Source of the DNA: Poronia punctata
Lineage: Eukaryota > Ascomycota > Sordariomycetes > Xylariales > Xylariaceae
Direction of reading: 5' to 3'
Assembly: GCA_022579005.1 (NCBI GenBank)
Contig: MU401477.1
Location: 186,802-250,801, forward strand
Length of the DNA: 64,000 bases
The notes under the pieces are model-generated. The model saw only the letters and a list, made by a program, of their open reading frames with translations, did not search any database and was not told where the DNA came from. The position numbers were made by a program, and so were the translations under genes. Shown here piece after piece: positions 23,495 through 35,308 of this stretch (position 1 is the stretch's first letter; each line of letters starts with the position of its first letter).

Positions 23495-25693
23495 ATGTGT
23501 TCAACAATGATATGGATAGGAGTCGATAATGGTGAGTCCTTTTACCTACCACTTCTACTTACAACCCCTTTCTCTAAGGGCCCTTCTCTAAACCTAACAT
23601 CATCCATCATAGGAGAATGCAAGCAACAAGACATTAATATCGGCGTGGAATGTAAATTCGACATCACCCAAGCCGAAACCTTCCAACCACATAATGACGA
23701 TTGTACACCCCTTCAACTCATCGACGTCTTATTCACCGCCAAGCGAGACGATAACACTACACCTCCATGTGGTGTTCAACTTCAAAGGCACGCAATCCTC
23801 CTCCAGGAACACGGGCAAGAAAAACAAATCCTCAACGTGGCAGACTTTGAGTTTCTCGCCATCTGTCTCCGCGCCGCAAAACAAACTCCCAATAAACCCC
23901 GAACGGCAAGATTCATAATCCCTCTCCAAGAAGGCACAATCATCCGCTCAGACATTATATCCTTCCGTCTGCACTCTGCCACCTGGGCCGAAAAGACAGC
24001 TTCATTTGCGAAACCCTTGCAGTTCTTCCCGGGAATTCCCCTGAGCACACAGGAATCATGTTCACTCCTCGAGATATTCCGCGCTTCCGCAGGGGCGATA
24101 TTACTTGACCAGTCATCATCATCAACTCCCACCACCATTGATCAAGATTTTTCGTCTAGACTATCCCTCCCCATAATCTCAAAGATGCCCATCTCAAAGA
24201 AAAAACCCCGTCTCGTGATAGTAGGAACAAGCAACCAACCCCCCTCGGGAGGCGGCTGGACCCAATACGCCTTCGGCGCCGCGCGCGCTCTAGGAATCTC
24301 CCTCATCATCGTCGATAAAGCGGATAGTTGGTTAACAATGGGGGACTACACGGCCTGGTACGAGGAATTACATCTCATAGATCCCACCAGATCCCTGTCC
24401 GACGTCGATGAAATCGTTCGTGTGGTATCTTCCATCGAGGGGGAAATCGACGGGTTGTCGACCTTTGTCGAAGCCCTCCAAGGTCCGGTGACGAAAGCTA
24501 TCGAACGTTTGGGAAGACAGGTACCGGTACCTCCTCGTGAAGATGGGAGGGCGTTGGAGAGGGCGACGGATAAATACGCATTGGGGAAATTCCTCGGTCG
24601 ACGCGTTTTCCTCGCCAATACTACTACTTCTGATGATGAAAACGAAATGGATTTGGGTTTGGATTTGGATTTGCAGTTCCCAATCATCGTCAAGCCTCGT
24701 TTCGGGTTAAATTCCGAAGGGGTATCGCTTATTCACAACCTTTCCGATCTCGAATCCACCATTTCCCGTACAAAAAAAGAACAGAAAGAGAAAGAGAGAG
24801 AATGGATAATAGAAGAATATTGTGCCGGACCAGAAGTCGACGTCAACATGATTTTCATTTCCGGCCAAATGGTCTTTTACGAGATCTGTGACGATTTTCC
24901 TAAACGGGCCGAACTTTCCCCCCCTTCCACTACCTCCGCTTCTGATACTTGTACGGCAAGAGGTACAGACTTCCACGAAACAAACATGGTCTTCCCATCA
25001 TCTCTCCCCCCCTCCGAAATCTCCTCTCTTCGAAACGCAGTCGAGGGAACAATCCAAGGCCTAGGGTTTCGAAATGGTGTTTTTCATGTCGAGGCGCGCG
25101 TTAATGGGTCGAGATATGAATATCGTGTTTCCGAACAGAATGGGATCATGGATTTATTTCCGAAAAGAAAACAACAAGAAGAAGAAGAAGAAGAGGGGAA
25201 AGAGGTGGTGCCAAAACCATGGATAATAGAAGTGAACCCCCGACCCCCCGGACTCTTCGCTTCACAGACTCCAGCAAGTACGTATGGGGTTGATTATTGG
25301 GCCGTTTCGCTTCTTCTTGCTGTGGGAGATTTGGAGAGGGCAAGGGTTCTTTCGAGGCCTTTTATTTCTTCCTCCCCCACCATTTCTCTCACCACCACCA
25401 TCCCTACGACTACGACTGTTCTAGTCATGATCCACGCGGATTTCGATGAGTCCCGCAAAGGAATCTTCGACTCGGATGATGTCTGTGAGGAATTATTCAC
25501 CAGATGTCCGGATTTGAGGACTTGTGTTGGGCTAAGTGGTTGTTTGCTCAAGAGGGGACAGAAGATCCCGCATCCGGGAACGGGGAAGAATACGTTTGTG
25601 GCGTTTTTTAATGTTTTCTCCAAGAAATCGAGAAGGGAGGCGTTGGAGTTGGCCGAGAGGGTTAGAAGGGAGGTGAGGTATGAGATTAGGTAA
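23495..25693 (+). CDS. ATP-grasp carboxylate-amine ligase-like protein
   Basis: A likely 81-bp in-frame intron (23532-23612; GTGAGT donor, CTAAC branch, TAG) splits exons 23495-23531 and 23613-25693, giving about 705 residues. Residues about 210-250 form a Rossmann-like pre-ATP-grasp start (RLVIVGTSNQPPSGGGW). The ATP-grasp core shows KYALGKFLG, the ATP-contacting Lys in PIIVKPRFGLNSEGV (about K373), EEYCAGPEVDVNM, and Mg-binding E506 (VFHVEAR) and E552/N554 (IIEVNPRPPG). Such enzymes join a carboxylate to an amine via acyl-phosphate. The 200-residue N-terminal region matches no family I recognise, and a poly-Glu run sits at 25171-25194. Substrates are unknown. It converges on a Dal5-like transporter. 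Confidence 0.85.
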   Translation: MCSTMIWIGVDNGESFYLPLLLTTPFSKGPSLNLTSSIIGECKQQDINIGVECKFDITQAETFQPHNDDCTPLQLIDVLFTAKRDDNTTPPCGVQLQRHAILLQEHGQEKQILNVADFEFLAICLRAAKQTPNKPRTARFIIPLQEGTIIRSDIISFRLHSATWAEKTASFAKPLQFFPGIPLSTQESCSLLEIFRASAGAILLDQSSSSTPTTIDQDFSSRLSLPIISKMPISKKKPRLVIVGTSNQPPSGGGWTQYAFGAARALGISLIIVDKADSWLTMGDYTAWYEELHLIDPTRSLSDVDEIVRVVSSIEGEIDGLSTFVEALQGPVTKAIERLGRQVPVPPREDGRALERATDKYALGKFLGRRVFLANTTTSDDENEMDLGLDLDLQFPIIVKPRFGLNSEGVSLIHNLSDLESTISRTKKEQKEKEREWIIEEYCAGPEVDVNMIFISGQMVFYEICDDFPKRAELSPPSTTSASDTCTARGTDFHETNMVFPSSLPPSEISSLRNAVEGTIQGLGFRNGVFHVEARVNGSRYEYRVSEQNGIMDLFPKRKQQEEEEEEGKEVVPKPWIIEVNPRPPGLFASQTPASTYGVDYWAVSLLLAVGDLERARVLSRPFISSSPTISLTTTIPTTTTVLVMIHADFDESRKGIFDSDDVCEELFTRCPDLRTCVGLSGCLLKRGQKIPHPGTGKNTFVAFFNVFSKKSRREALELAERVRREVRYEIR

Positions 25694-25976
25694 GAGAGGG
25701 GTTTGTGGTTTTGGAGGGAATCGGCTGGTCCGATCTCATGGGTATAGGTACACGGTTTTTCATTTTTCTACTTTGGACTGGGGAGCGTTTGTTGGTCATC
25801 ATTGAGAATGTACGAAATATATACAGGGTTACATGGTTAGACTAGACAATTCACTATAGAAGCATCAATTAAAGTATAGACATTCTACGTTCTAAGCGAC
25901 TTGATTCGATTTCAGATACCACGTCTTGTAATATGAATCGTCCATAGTCTTCCCACTCAATTCTATTGCCCGCACA

Positions 25977-27989
25977 TCATAGCGAATAAATAAACTCGGT
26001 ATTCTCGCGGTCAGTGAGATCCATGAATTCCTGCCCCTCAATCTTAGCATAACCAGGGGCCGCCCTGACAGACTCCTTGATGGAATTCTGTCGCTTGCAC
26101 CAGAAATAAATGAATATCATGGTCAAGTATGCTATTATAAACGATACAAGGACAGTTGTGATGGCGTTGTGATAGGCGGGGGCATCGCCGTCTCTAAAAA
26201 CTTGAGGTCCGATAATCTGTCACATGTTAGCTCATATAAACCATAGCAGAAGATTTGTTGTCAGGTGCGCAGTCGTGGTTCTAACTTGGGTAGAGATGGA
26301 AAAACAGAAGAAAAAAGGGGCTTCATGTTGCTTACGTTACCAACACAGTACGAGATGAGGTACATGGCTGCTACAGTAGTCTTCTTCGTCCATCCGGCAA
26401 CGTTGGACGAAATGAGACTTAGTAGACAGACAAAGCCGGTAGTTGCAGATTGATATAAATAGTAACCCGCCAGTCTACCGGCCCTGTTTTCAAGAGGAAG
26501 GAAGCGGATGAGGAATAAACCAAAAATCGCAATCAGGGGTCCTAGTGAATTGACCAGCTATATACATATATATGTGAGTAATTCTTGTGTCTCGTGGTTT
26601 ATTTCGGATGAATGGGTAAACTTACTATACGATTGTTTAATTTGCGGCCAAGATAACCAAAGCCGACCAAGGTAATGATTTGGACGGCCCCTCCAGGTGC
26701 GCCCAGGAGCAGCGATTGTTCAGCAGTGAATCCAAACGATACAATGAGTTGCGAAAAGTAGTTCGTGATACCGCCTATTGACATATTAGACAGTCGAAAG
26801 GATAAGAAGACGTCGGTGCATTTTGATTTACCGTTGGGAATACTAGAAAATAAGGAGAAGACGACAAAGGCCCAGATCATCGGATCGGCGAGCGCCTCCT
26901 TGAATTGATACCATTTGAAGTGCTTATTACCGACACCCTGTTGGTTTGTGCGAATCCGTTCGACGGCCATCAGACGCTCGTGTTCCGTCAAAAACCGCGC
27001 ATTGGCCTGACTGTCCGGCATAAGGTACAGGAACAGTGCGCCCATCAAGGCCGTGACCAAGCCGAAGACGAGAAAGATCAACTGCCATCCCGTGATCGAG
27101 AGTTGACGCGCTTCGGTGCCAACAGAAATACCGTAAGCAACTATTCCGCCAATGATCTGACCCCATCCGTTGAAACTGAACCACCAAGCCACTCGTGTGC
27201 CTTGCTCAGCTTTGGTGTACCATTGCGTAGTGAACAGGACAAATCCCGGGCTCACGGCGGCTTCGGCAGCGCCGAGGAAGAAGCGAACAGCAAGTGCTCC
27301 GCCAAAGTTCTTCACCGCAGCCGTGGTAGCAAGAATGCCACCCCAAATGATCACGTTTAGCGCCGAGTATTTGGCCAAAGGTAACATCTGCAGGAGACGG
27401 TTGGTCGGCCACTCCCATACCAAGTAACCAAAGTAGAATATCGAGGCCACCCAGTTGTACTCGGATACTAAGAATCGTCGTGACTGGTTAGGACGCCTTC
27501 ATCATCCTTGCTACTTTTAACTACTTACCTCCAATGTTGAGATCGGTCTAGTTCCCAGTGTGTTAGCCTTCTCACTATCTTACAAATCCCAAGATGCAAA
27601 AGACTTACTTTGAATCCCATGATGGAAGCATAAGACAAGGTCGTCTTATCCAGGAAATTCAGACCGTAGACGATACACAAGAGGGGCATCAGATGACGAT
27701 CAATCTTCCGGAGTAGTTTATCCTGTTCTTCCGCGCTAAGTATGACCGTCTCCCCTGCACTACCGGCAAGTAGCAATCAGCTTTTGTCACAAATACGAAG
27801 AGTCGACTGGACATACTGGGCAGCCACAAGCTTCAAGGCCTCATCCGGGTCACTGTTGACTGCATGCTTGGGCGGCTGGTCGTTATCCGAGATATGTGAT
27901 TCGCGGTTTATCTCGGGTGTCTTTTCGGCATCGCTCCGGCCATGTCCAGCCGACGCCGTGCTTGGAGTGGGGCCTTTTTCAGACGACAT
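25977..27989 (-). CDS. MFS transporter, Dal5/allantoate permease-like (ACS family)
   Basis: Seven exons on the minus strand: 27817-27989, 27609-27759, 27529-27547 (19 nt), 26832-27467, 26626-26774, 26336-26557 and 25977-26216. All phases match, giving about 529 residues. A hydrophilic N-terminus of about 60 residues precedes 12 expected membrane segments. Family features include the first helix LMPLLCIVYGLNFLDKTTLSYASIMG, the SEYNWVASIFYFGYLVWEWPTN segment and GRLAGYYLYQSATTGFVCLLS. These are typical of fungal anion:cation symporters that import allantoate, ureidosuccinate, vitamins or other organic anions at the plasma membrane. The precise substrate cannot be read. It is convergent with the ATP-grasp gene, 283 bp apart. 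Confidence 0.92.
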
Positions 27990-29246
27990 TTCGTGAGGGT
28001 CCGGCAACACGGCGTTTCCTGTGTAAAGTAACCAAAAAAAGGCCGGAAGATAGACAAAGGAAGTCGAGGGACGCCATCACCCTTATACCTATTGGCCTAT
28101 CTGCGCGCTCTCCTAGGGCCTGGATCGCTTGACGATCACTGCTATCTATGTTCTCCGCATCGCATGGATCAAGGTGAGTGTCTCAACAACAGGGGACATG
28201 ATTGGTCCCAAGAGAACATTCGACGACAGGCGTTCGATAATAACGGTCTTGTCATTGGAGAACATGTGGGGAAGATAACAGAAGGGGTGGAGATGGATAT
28301 TAGAGGCTGACGCTATACAATTCTATAATTGCAGCATGCATCATACTCGTACAACTTTACTAAACCACGAGGTCAATGCTGGATAATGGATATGATACTT
28401 GCGGTGCTTGGCTAGAGAGATTGAAGCCGTAGAGCCCCTGTATTCTAGAAGCAGTGAAGCACGAACGATCTAATGCGCAATACCTGCCTATTTTAGTCAG
28501 CTGTTGAACGCCATTCTGAGATCAGGTACGGCTGAAGTATGTAGTGCAGGTAGCGTAAGGAGTGACGAGTCGGATTCAGCATCTATCAAAGATGTGTTGA
28601 GAATGGATACCTCGGTAGTGGCACGTGTTCTGCCCTGATACTAACAAGAGCTTCCATATAGTAGTGCCTTGGGATAGAGAGTAAAGTGATCTTTTTTGTA
28701 CAAGTTCATCATTATTGGAGTAGGTTTCTCGCATCATCTGGCCGGCTATTAATCGCCCATTTGGAGATACTGGATATCGTCAGCCAACCTTTAAGGAATC
28801 CTTCCTTGGTAGTAGGTTAGACCTATTCTGAAAAAGGGACGGACGATAGACCAGCAGCACCAAAACTGGCTGATTGCGGTATCTGTTTGTAAACTGCAGG
28901 GTAAGCGCGTTCAGACTCTGTGCTTGGGAAGAGTCCCTTGAAGAACTGGCCCCACATGTCCGGTTCAATTTGAATCCGATAGCCGAGGAGAATTATCCAA
29001 ACTTCCAGCAGCTGTTGTGCCTGTTCGCCAGCTGGTGGATAAGATAAGCTAGGACATGAAGAAATTAGTGCGCACCAAAATTATTTTCGCTTGCCAGAGA
29101 GCGGTCCCACTCTTCGTATCGTGGGGTGTCAACCAATTCTTCCATCAAAATCACTACATTGCGCACTACCCGTCACCAACCCGATCTCCTCGCCTTTACG
29201 ACCCCAGTCCATCCTCCTCATAAATCCGCCAAAACCAAGCGCGACA
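27990..29246. other. 1.3-kb intergenic region
   Basis: A divergent promoter region between the transporter (minus) and the eS28 gene (plus). No gene seen. Confidence 0.45.
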
Positions 29247-29635
29247 ATGGATAAGCAACCCGTCAAGCTCGTCAAGGTCACCCGTGTCCTGGGCCGTACC
29301 GGTACGATGAAGCCCTGCCCGCTAGATTCACGATTTTTTGCATGGTCGAACACGTCAGGAAAAAAACAGGGAAAATAATAAATAACTAACGCCGAACGGC
29401 AGGCTCTCGCGGTGGTGTTACCCAGGTTCGCGTCGAATTCCTCGAGGACCAGACCCGTTCGATCATCCGCAACGTCAAGGGACCCGGTACGTCACCTATT
29501 TAAGACCCTTATACGCCCCCTTTCGCCTCGAGGCACCAGACCATCTATACTAACATATATGCCTCTTGTGCAGTCCGTGAGGATGACATTCTCTGCCTTC
29601 TCGAGTCCGAGAGAGAGGCTAGACGTCTGCGATAA
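29247..29635 (+). CDS. RPS28: 40S ribosomal protein eS28
   Basis: Three exons, 29247-29301, 29403-29486 and 29574-29635, with introns of 101 and 87 bp, both phase 1. The product is a 66-residue protein. The spliced sequence contains [18 protein letters not shown] and [20 protein letters not shown], the near-invariant core and C-terminus of eS28. It is a component of the small ribosomal subunit close to the mRNA exit channel. The N-terminus ([14 protein letters not shown]) is one or two residues shorter than in most fungi. Confidence 0.97.
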
Positions 29636-32213
29636 ATCTGTTTTGGTGGTCAGCAATCGGTGGGGAATTTTCAATGGGATTTTGGCCGGCGTATTTACGG
29701 GCTTCCTCGATCAGCCATGATCCGTTACCTTTTATGAGTCGTACACAACACGATCGAGACATGGGAACCAGCTACCGAGCTGATGTCTTCCGTTCGAGGG
29801 AAGCACGACACGTGATTTAAATCGCGGGGGATGGATTCGCCATCAGATAGGCGTCGAATGGCAACTCCTTCGATCGGTTCATACGCGCTGGAACAAAAAT
29901 AACGAAATCATTCTGATCAACCTCCACTACCATTCAAGTTTTCCAAGGTCGCTGTTCCATGTGATGTGATAGTGACGCCATGTAAGCCGTTTTTGGGCTG
30001 CATCCGTGTCCATACCCAAAACACATTCGAACCAGGGGGGTCTACAAGGCTTACGGCACAATTTTATCCCACCCGATTTTATGGTGTTTTTCATTCACGA
30101 CAGCCGCATTTATCCAATTATTATGCTGGTTCAAACATTGCCACAAGTAGCTCGTCCCCAACACGGTGCTTCCAGTAGAAACTTACAAGACTATGGAGCT
30201 AGCGGCATTACTTACGTATTATAGGTTGACACTACGCACTGCTGGGACGACCTTCCCCTTCTGCTAAAACAGGGTATGTGGTTGTAATAATATTATGTCA
30301 CCAATGCCGATATTCGGATACAGTCGATTAGAAAGGTAGTACATGCCGGGACGGACGGAATTTGCTTTCTAAGCTCTACGGAGGGTTACCGGGTCCTGAT
30401 GAAATATATGTCAACGCTAGTCATGGGGGTCCGCGCGATAGATGGCCCTTTTGCACAGCTACAAACGTGGTGTAATTCAATCATATGCCTCGAACTTTTA
30501 CTTCCGTCCGAATAACATGAAGTCATCCTCGACTTGACATCTAATCTTTACATGTCGATGAGGTGAAGCTGCTACATAAATATGCAAAGTACACATAACC
30601 TAGTATTTATTAGTACTCCTGAAGCAATACCATGCCTGATAGCTATGTAATAAAGGGGCTCTGTAATCAGGGTGTACCAAGTTACCAACAGCAACGGCTG
30701 GTATAGCATATCGTGTCTTTAGGAAATGCCAGGCGAGGAACGAGACACTGGCCCGCTAGCTCTTCTATCCAAGCCCTCTCCAAGGTCCAAACCACATGGG
30801 TTTTCTTATAATGGAAGTTAGCATTATGCCTTGCAAGGCTCTTCTACGGATGCGGCCATCAGTTGAATCTTCCTATATTTAGGCGACATGTTTGTTGAAT
30901 GTGTCTTGTCAGCAAATGTCTCTTTGGGAAAATGAACGACATGTCCAGCCCTGCGGATCCATCATCCCGGTGGTGGGCTATGAATGTGCCTCGGGGCAAA
31001 CATTCCAGGAAGAAAATCTAAAAGAAGCCCGCCAACACGGTCATGAGACCCAAGAAGGAAAATAAAAAGAAACGATCTACCTACCAACCTGTTGGTGCCT
31101 AGGCTAGTTTCATCGCGATTCGCGAGACGTCGGAAATATTATATAAGCCCGATTGGCATATACCCTAGAATCACTTACGTAGTCTGCTTACGACCAATGT
31201 TCATGCAAGGATCGATTGTGGGAGTGGGTCTCGTCACCGTCTCTCTGCTCACTCGTTCTTTCTCAGTTAGAGGACCAGCTTGTCAGGTTCCTTCCACAAT
31301 GATATCGCGGAAGAATGAAGCCGTCATGGCCACAAACTCAAGAATTTCAAGTTGTGGTGAAAGTTGAATTGCACATCAAATATTAAAGTATGCGTACACT
31401 GGATCGACATGCATAAGAAGGGCACGGCTGGGAAAGGTATGTCAAATTCAAACAATGGAGAATCGAGATTAATGTTGGAGAATTGCGTCTTCAGTACTCC
31501 TCCTGATGCGAACATAATTAAGCTTACATATATCTTCGGCAGTTTGATGGTAAACCTAGAATGTTGTCAGCACTACCTTTTTAGCAAGCGGCAAAGCTTA
31601 ATATCATGGTCCATTGGCATTCTTCTTTCGGTCACCTTGAACTCTCAACCAATCGTGCGTCGACATCACCAAAAAAGCAGTATATGATCGACCATGTCAT
31701 ATCCCTATTCAATGTGTGATTGCATGTCCAAACCAACCTGCGCCGCTTCCTCTCGAAAAGATGACTCTTGAAACTTCGTCTTCTACGACCCTCCCTTTTT
31801 GTCATCAGTCGACGTCGGCCCTTCACATAGCAACATTATGCTTACCCATCATCCCGCTTACATGTCAAAAGTACCCATACTACATTCTGTGAGCTGCGTT
31901 TGACGTTGGGGTTTGGAAGTGGGAGGGAGTGGGAGGCATTCTCTACCTATCTATGTGCTTTTGCCGTCGGCCGCCGTGTCTTCAGGTTGCGTGCGAGCGC
32001 GCAGAAGTATAAATAGAGATGCCTCGTCCTCGCCATGAAGTAGAGTTGGAGCGCAACGCAATCAGCAGTCTCCTCGAAGCCCTCCGTCATCCAACCCAGA
32101 TCCCATCATTCATCAGAACCGTCTGGGCTGACACAAGAGCATATTACGCCGCCGCAGACGTTCTCGACCTTGAGAGAGCCGAGCTGATCCAGATCGTGTC
32201 TTACACGAGAAAG
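29636..32213. other. 2.6-kb gene-poor region
   Basis: No protein or RNA gene I can support. Only short frames without motifs or convincing codon structure. The right end contains the TATA box at 32008 and the promoter of the next gene. Confidence 0.45.
32008..32015 (+). promoter_or_regulatory. TATA box
   Basis: TATAAATA lies 199 bp upstream of the ATG at 32214 and only 4 bp before an in-frame ATG at 32019. Because transcription should start downstream of the box, it supports 32214, the start that exposes a signal peptide. Confidence 0.6.
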
Positions 32214-33302
32214 ATGGCTCTCAAACTCACAGGAAGCGCCCTTTTCCTGGGCCTTCTTGTCATCCTTGCAGTCGTCGGCACTTGCAAGGCCGACGATGTC
32301 TTTGGTTACACCCCCTATGATCTTAACGGGACCATGTTCAAGTTGGCTCCAAAGGAGCACTGGAACGGCCTGTACATCAACCTGACCGAGACTCTGCTGC
32401 CCGCGGACTCGGAACTGAGACAGTTGGGCCGACCCAGCGTCCTCTCAGGCCATAACGTCCTCCTCATCCCCTTTGGCGTCGGTCTAGCCTGGCAGGCCCT
32501 CCGCGTCGCCGTAGCAGCCGGATCCATCGCCACCGCCATCCAAGGCTGCACCACGAGCGACGGCAGCGCCGGCGCAATAGCAGGTTGCGTCTTCGGCATC
32601 GCCGGGACCGTCCTAAGCATCGGCTCCGCCTTCCAAGCAGCCAAGAAAGCCGGCTGGTTCGCGCGCGCCCGCAACACGTGGGACGGGTCCGGACTAGAGC
32701 AAATCGACCTCAGCGTCTTCAGCAAGCGGTCACAGAACATCCACCAGGAGATGCACGAATACCTCACGCGCGCGGTGCTCTCCCAAACCTTTGGCGACGA
32801 GCCCGAATTCATGGGCTACGTAGCAGACGGCCACCGTCTCAGCGGCCGCGACGAAGACCACAAGCATCCGCGGGCACCCATCTACCGCATCAACCACCCG
32901 AAGCACGGATACATCGACATCGCGACACGACAGCACACCAACGCGACGCGCATCACCGCCTCTTTCGCCAACCACGGTCTCGAGAAGCGCCAGAGCTTCC
33001 AGCACGAGCGATTATCGGACCATCTGTTCGAGGGCCGCTTCGACGAGAGCGCACACGAGGCCGACCCCGATAACCCGCAGTTCGACGCCGCGGGCGGATT
33101 TCAGCAGATCGAGGACGCTGTCAAGTGCTTCGCTGGTGGGGATTGGCAGGCTGGTCAGGTGCTTTCTGCGCAGTTTTACGATGATAATAGCCATAGTACC
33201 TTTGGCTTCGCTTCTGTTGGCGTCTTTGAGAACCATGATGCCGATGGGCCACTGCAGGACTTTGCGCCGCAGGGGATGCCTCTTGCTCGTCCGTCTTGTT
33301 AG
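32214..33302 (+). CDS. Secreted protein with two Kex2 sites and glycine-rich hydrophobic region
   Basis: An intronless gene of 362 residues from ATG 32214 (in-frame ATG at 32019 judged too close to the TATA box). Residues 1-25 are a clear signal peptide. Residues about 82-140 are hydrophobic and rich in Gly/Ala with small-xxx-small spacing, like a membrane-inserting hairpin. Lys-Arg pairs at 171-172 and 258-259 look like Kex2 processing sites and would give three chains. Four Cys remain after the signal (112, 125, 305, 362), placed so that the first and last chains could be disulfide-linked. The layout resembles the alpha-gamma-beta precursor plan of some yeast killer proteins, but I see no sequence similarity that would prove such a role. 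The function is otherwise unknown. Confidence 0.8.
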   Translation: MALKLTGSALFLGLLVILAVVGTCKADDVFGYTPYDLNGTMFKLAPKEHWNGLYINLTETLLPADSELRQLGRPSVLSGHNVLLIPFGVGLAWQALRVAVAAGSIATAIQGCTTSDGSAGAIAGCVFGIAGTVLSIGSAFQAAKKAGWFARARNTWDGSGLEQIDLSVFSKRSQNIHQEMHEYLTRAVLSQTFGDEPEFMGYVADGHRLSGRDEDHKHPRAPIYRINHPKHGYIDIATRQHTNATRITASFANHGLEKRQSFQHERLSDHLFEGRFDESAHEADPDNPQFDAAGGFQQIEDAVKCFAGGDWQAGQVLSAQFYDDNSHSTFGFASVGVFENHDADGPLQDFAPQGMPLARPSC

Positions 33303-35308
33303 AGACAGGGTTGGCTTGCTTGGGTATCTCTTTGTGGGTGGGATATAAGGGGGGGTGGTTTTGGCCCTTATCAGATCTACCTGTGGTTTGACTCTCTTTG
33401 GGTATCTTGATTACACTGCGAGCCTAGATCAAGATATACCGAGACGGAGAAGGGGATAGCTAAATTGTGTACCTCAATTTCGTTATTCCACAATGAGAAA
33501 TGATTGATAATCCTCAGGTACCTGTCAGTCTAGTTAGCTAGGAAAACACACTCATTCAACATACCTGACACAATGCCAAACCAGTGGTGGGATGTTGATT
33601 AGTTTTCCCATGTTAATTCTCCACATGCCATCCCGTATGCTGTCGACCACCATTCCATAATGTGTCCAACTGACCTAACCTAGGGTACTCCCTTATTACC
33701 ATAAAAGAGAGAATCCCTCATTGTCCACCAAACCAAGTTGAACCCATAAGTATTTCATATACCTTACCTACGTACAGACCCAAACGTATGTACAACAACA
33801 ATCCTCTAAGTTTCAGTAATACCTACGGTAATCGGCAGGGGAAAAAGAGAAACCCCTTTTGACAGGTACAGGTATTCAGGTAAGATAGGAGTGAGTTGAG
33901 TCCCTTGAAATCCATTCCCAACTTACCTACCTTACCTGCCCCTGTAAACAACCCCCCCCCTTTTTTTTCTTTACTTTTTATCACCAACATATAAATACAT
34001 GGATGAACTATATCTAATTTGTCCGTAACACTTCCTATATCCCCTTTCCCCCCTCCATTAATAAAACACCAAGTGGTCAGCTACTCACTTATCTATTCTA
34101 TATCTCTCCTTTTATTGAAAACCACTCACTCACTAAGTTATTTTAACCTAGATACAAGGTAGATAAGAAGAAATTCGATCCCATCCCGTCCCATCCCGTC
34201 TCGTCCCGTCCCGCTCCACATAGGTAATTACCTAAAAGCAGGGCATATAGGCATATATACCCAGCATCAGACATCAGAGAGTCAGGGATATAACATAAAC
34301 CTCTCAATCACACACACAAACTCAAAACCAAGTTCTTCCCACATCACCACACAATACACATATTTCTTCCTTGCCTATCTATGTATGTAACCCAAAAAGC
34401 CGAAACCGAGACATTCCCGTCGTCCCCACATACAAGTACACCAGCTAATCTAGGTACATACTACCCTATGTCTCGGGTAATAATTCCACTCGCGTGTATC
34501 ATGCTCCGAGACAAGACAGTCCAAAAACAAAAACAAAAAATCCCTCGTGGTCTTGTCTTGTCTCACACGACGTATATCGGCAGCTCTTGCTTGTTTGTTT
34601 GCTTAAGTGTACGAGTATTTGTCATCAGCCGAGGCCGATACCTGTATCCAATCTCAGGAATCGCAGTTATATTACTATTACCCGATGATCGATACTAGGT
34701 ATCTAACCTACGACATCACTGGTGGGCAGATCTCGTACTTGATTCGCACGTAGGCATGTGTAACAGTTTACCGGGTAGCACGCCATACCTCTACGAGTAA
34801 ACCAGGAAAGAATTCTTCACCTTACTACGTGCGTAAAAGGGGTTGAAGATAGAAATATGCATTACATTTTCTAAGCGGATATCCTACAATTCTGTAGAAA
34901 GCGTACAGTTGGAAGGGTCAAGTAGCCCAACCTAGCGCTGTTGAACCTTCACGTCCTCAAAATATCCATACTGGCTCGGAGACTGCACACGTCCTCCTTC
35001 GCGCGTCATCGCTGCCATAAGAATAATACAAGAATCAAAAGTCGAAATCCACATCGCGCAGTAAAGTGCAAGTCGGGTCGGGGTAGATATTCAAAGCCGC
35101 AGGTCAACAAAATTCAACAAGGGACCTGCGCTAATCTATTGAGAGTCCGTTTCCCAAGTACCAAACTCCAGCTGGCTTCCTGTCGTGAATTTTGAAGCTA
35201 TTATTCAATCCGGTATCCTCCTACCACTCCCTCAATGATTAAAAAAGTATTTATCCGTCATAAGAGAATCGTAGGTCATGGACGTGAAGATGAACGGGAG
35301 CTTGGCAT
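33303..35308. other. 2.0-kb intergenic region between convergent genes
   Basis: No gene seen. It contains pyrimidine-rich tracts, a run of C and T at about 33952-33970, and a CCCGT-type minisatellite (34180-34217). Confidence 0.5.
34180..34217. repeat. CCCATCCCGT-type imperfect tandem repeat
   Basis: Short repeated words CCCAT/CCCGT/CTCGT over about 38 bp, pyrimidine-rich on the plus strand. Confidence 0.7.

Noticed and set aside
32019..32213. N-terminal extension of the secreted protein to ATG 32019
   Set aside because: The ATG is 4 bp after the TATA box, upstream of any likely transcription start, and the extension would hide the signal peptide.
32585..33073. Plus-strand Arg/Pro-rich frame overlapping the secreted protein
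   Set aside because: Shifted-frame shadow of GC-rich coding sequence.
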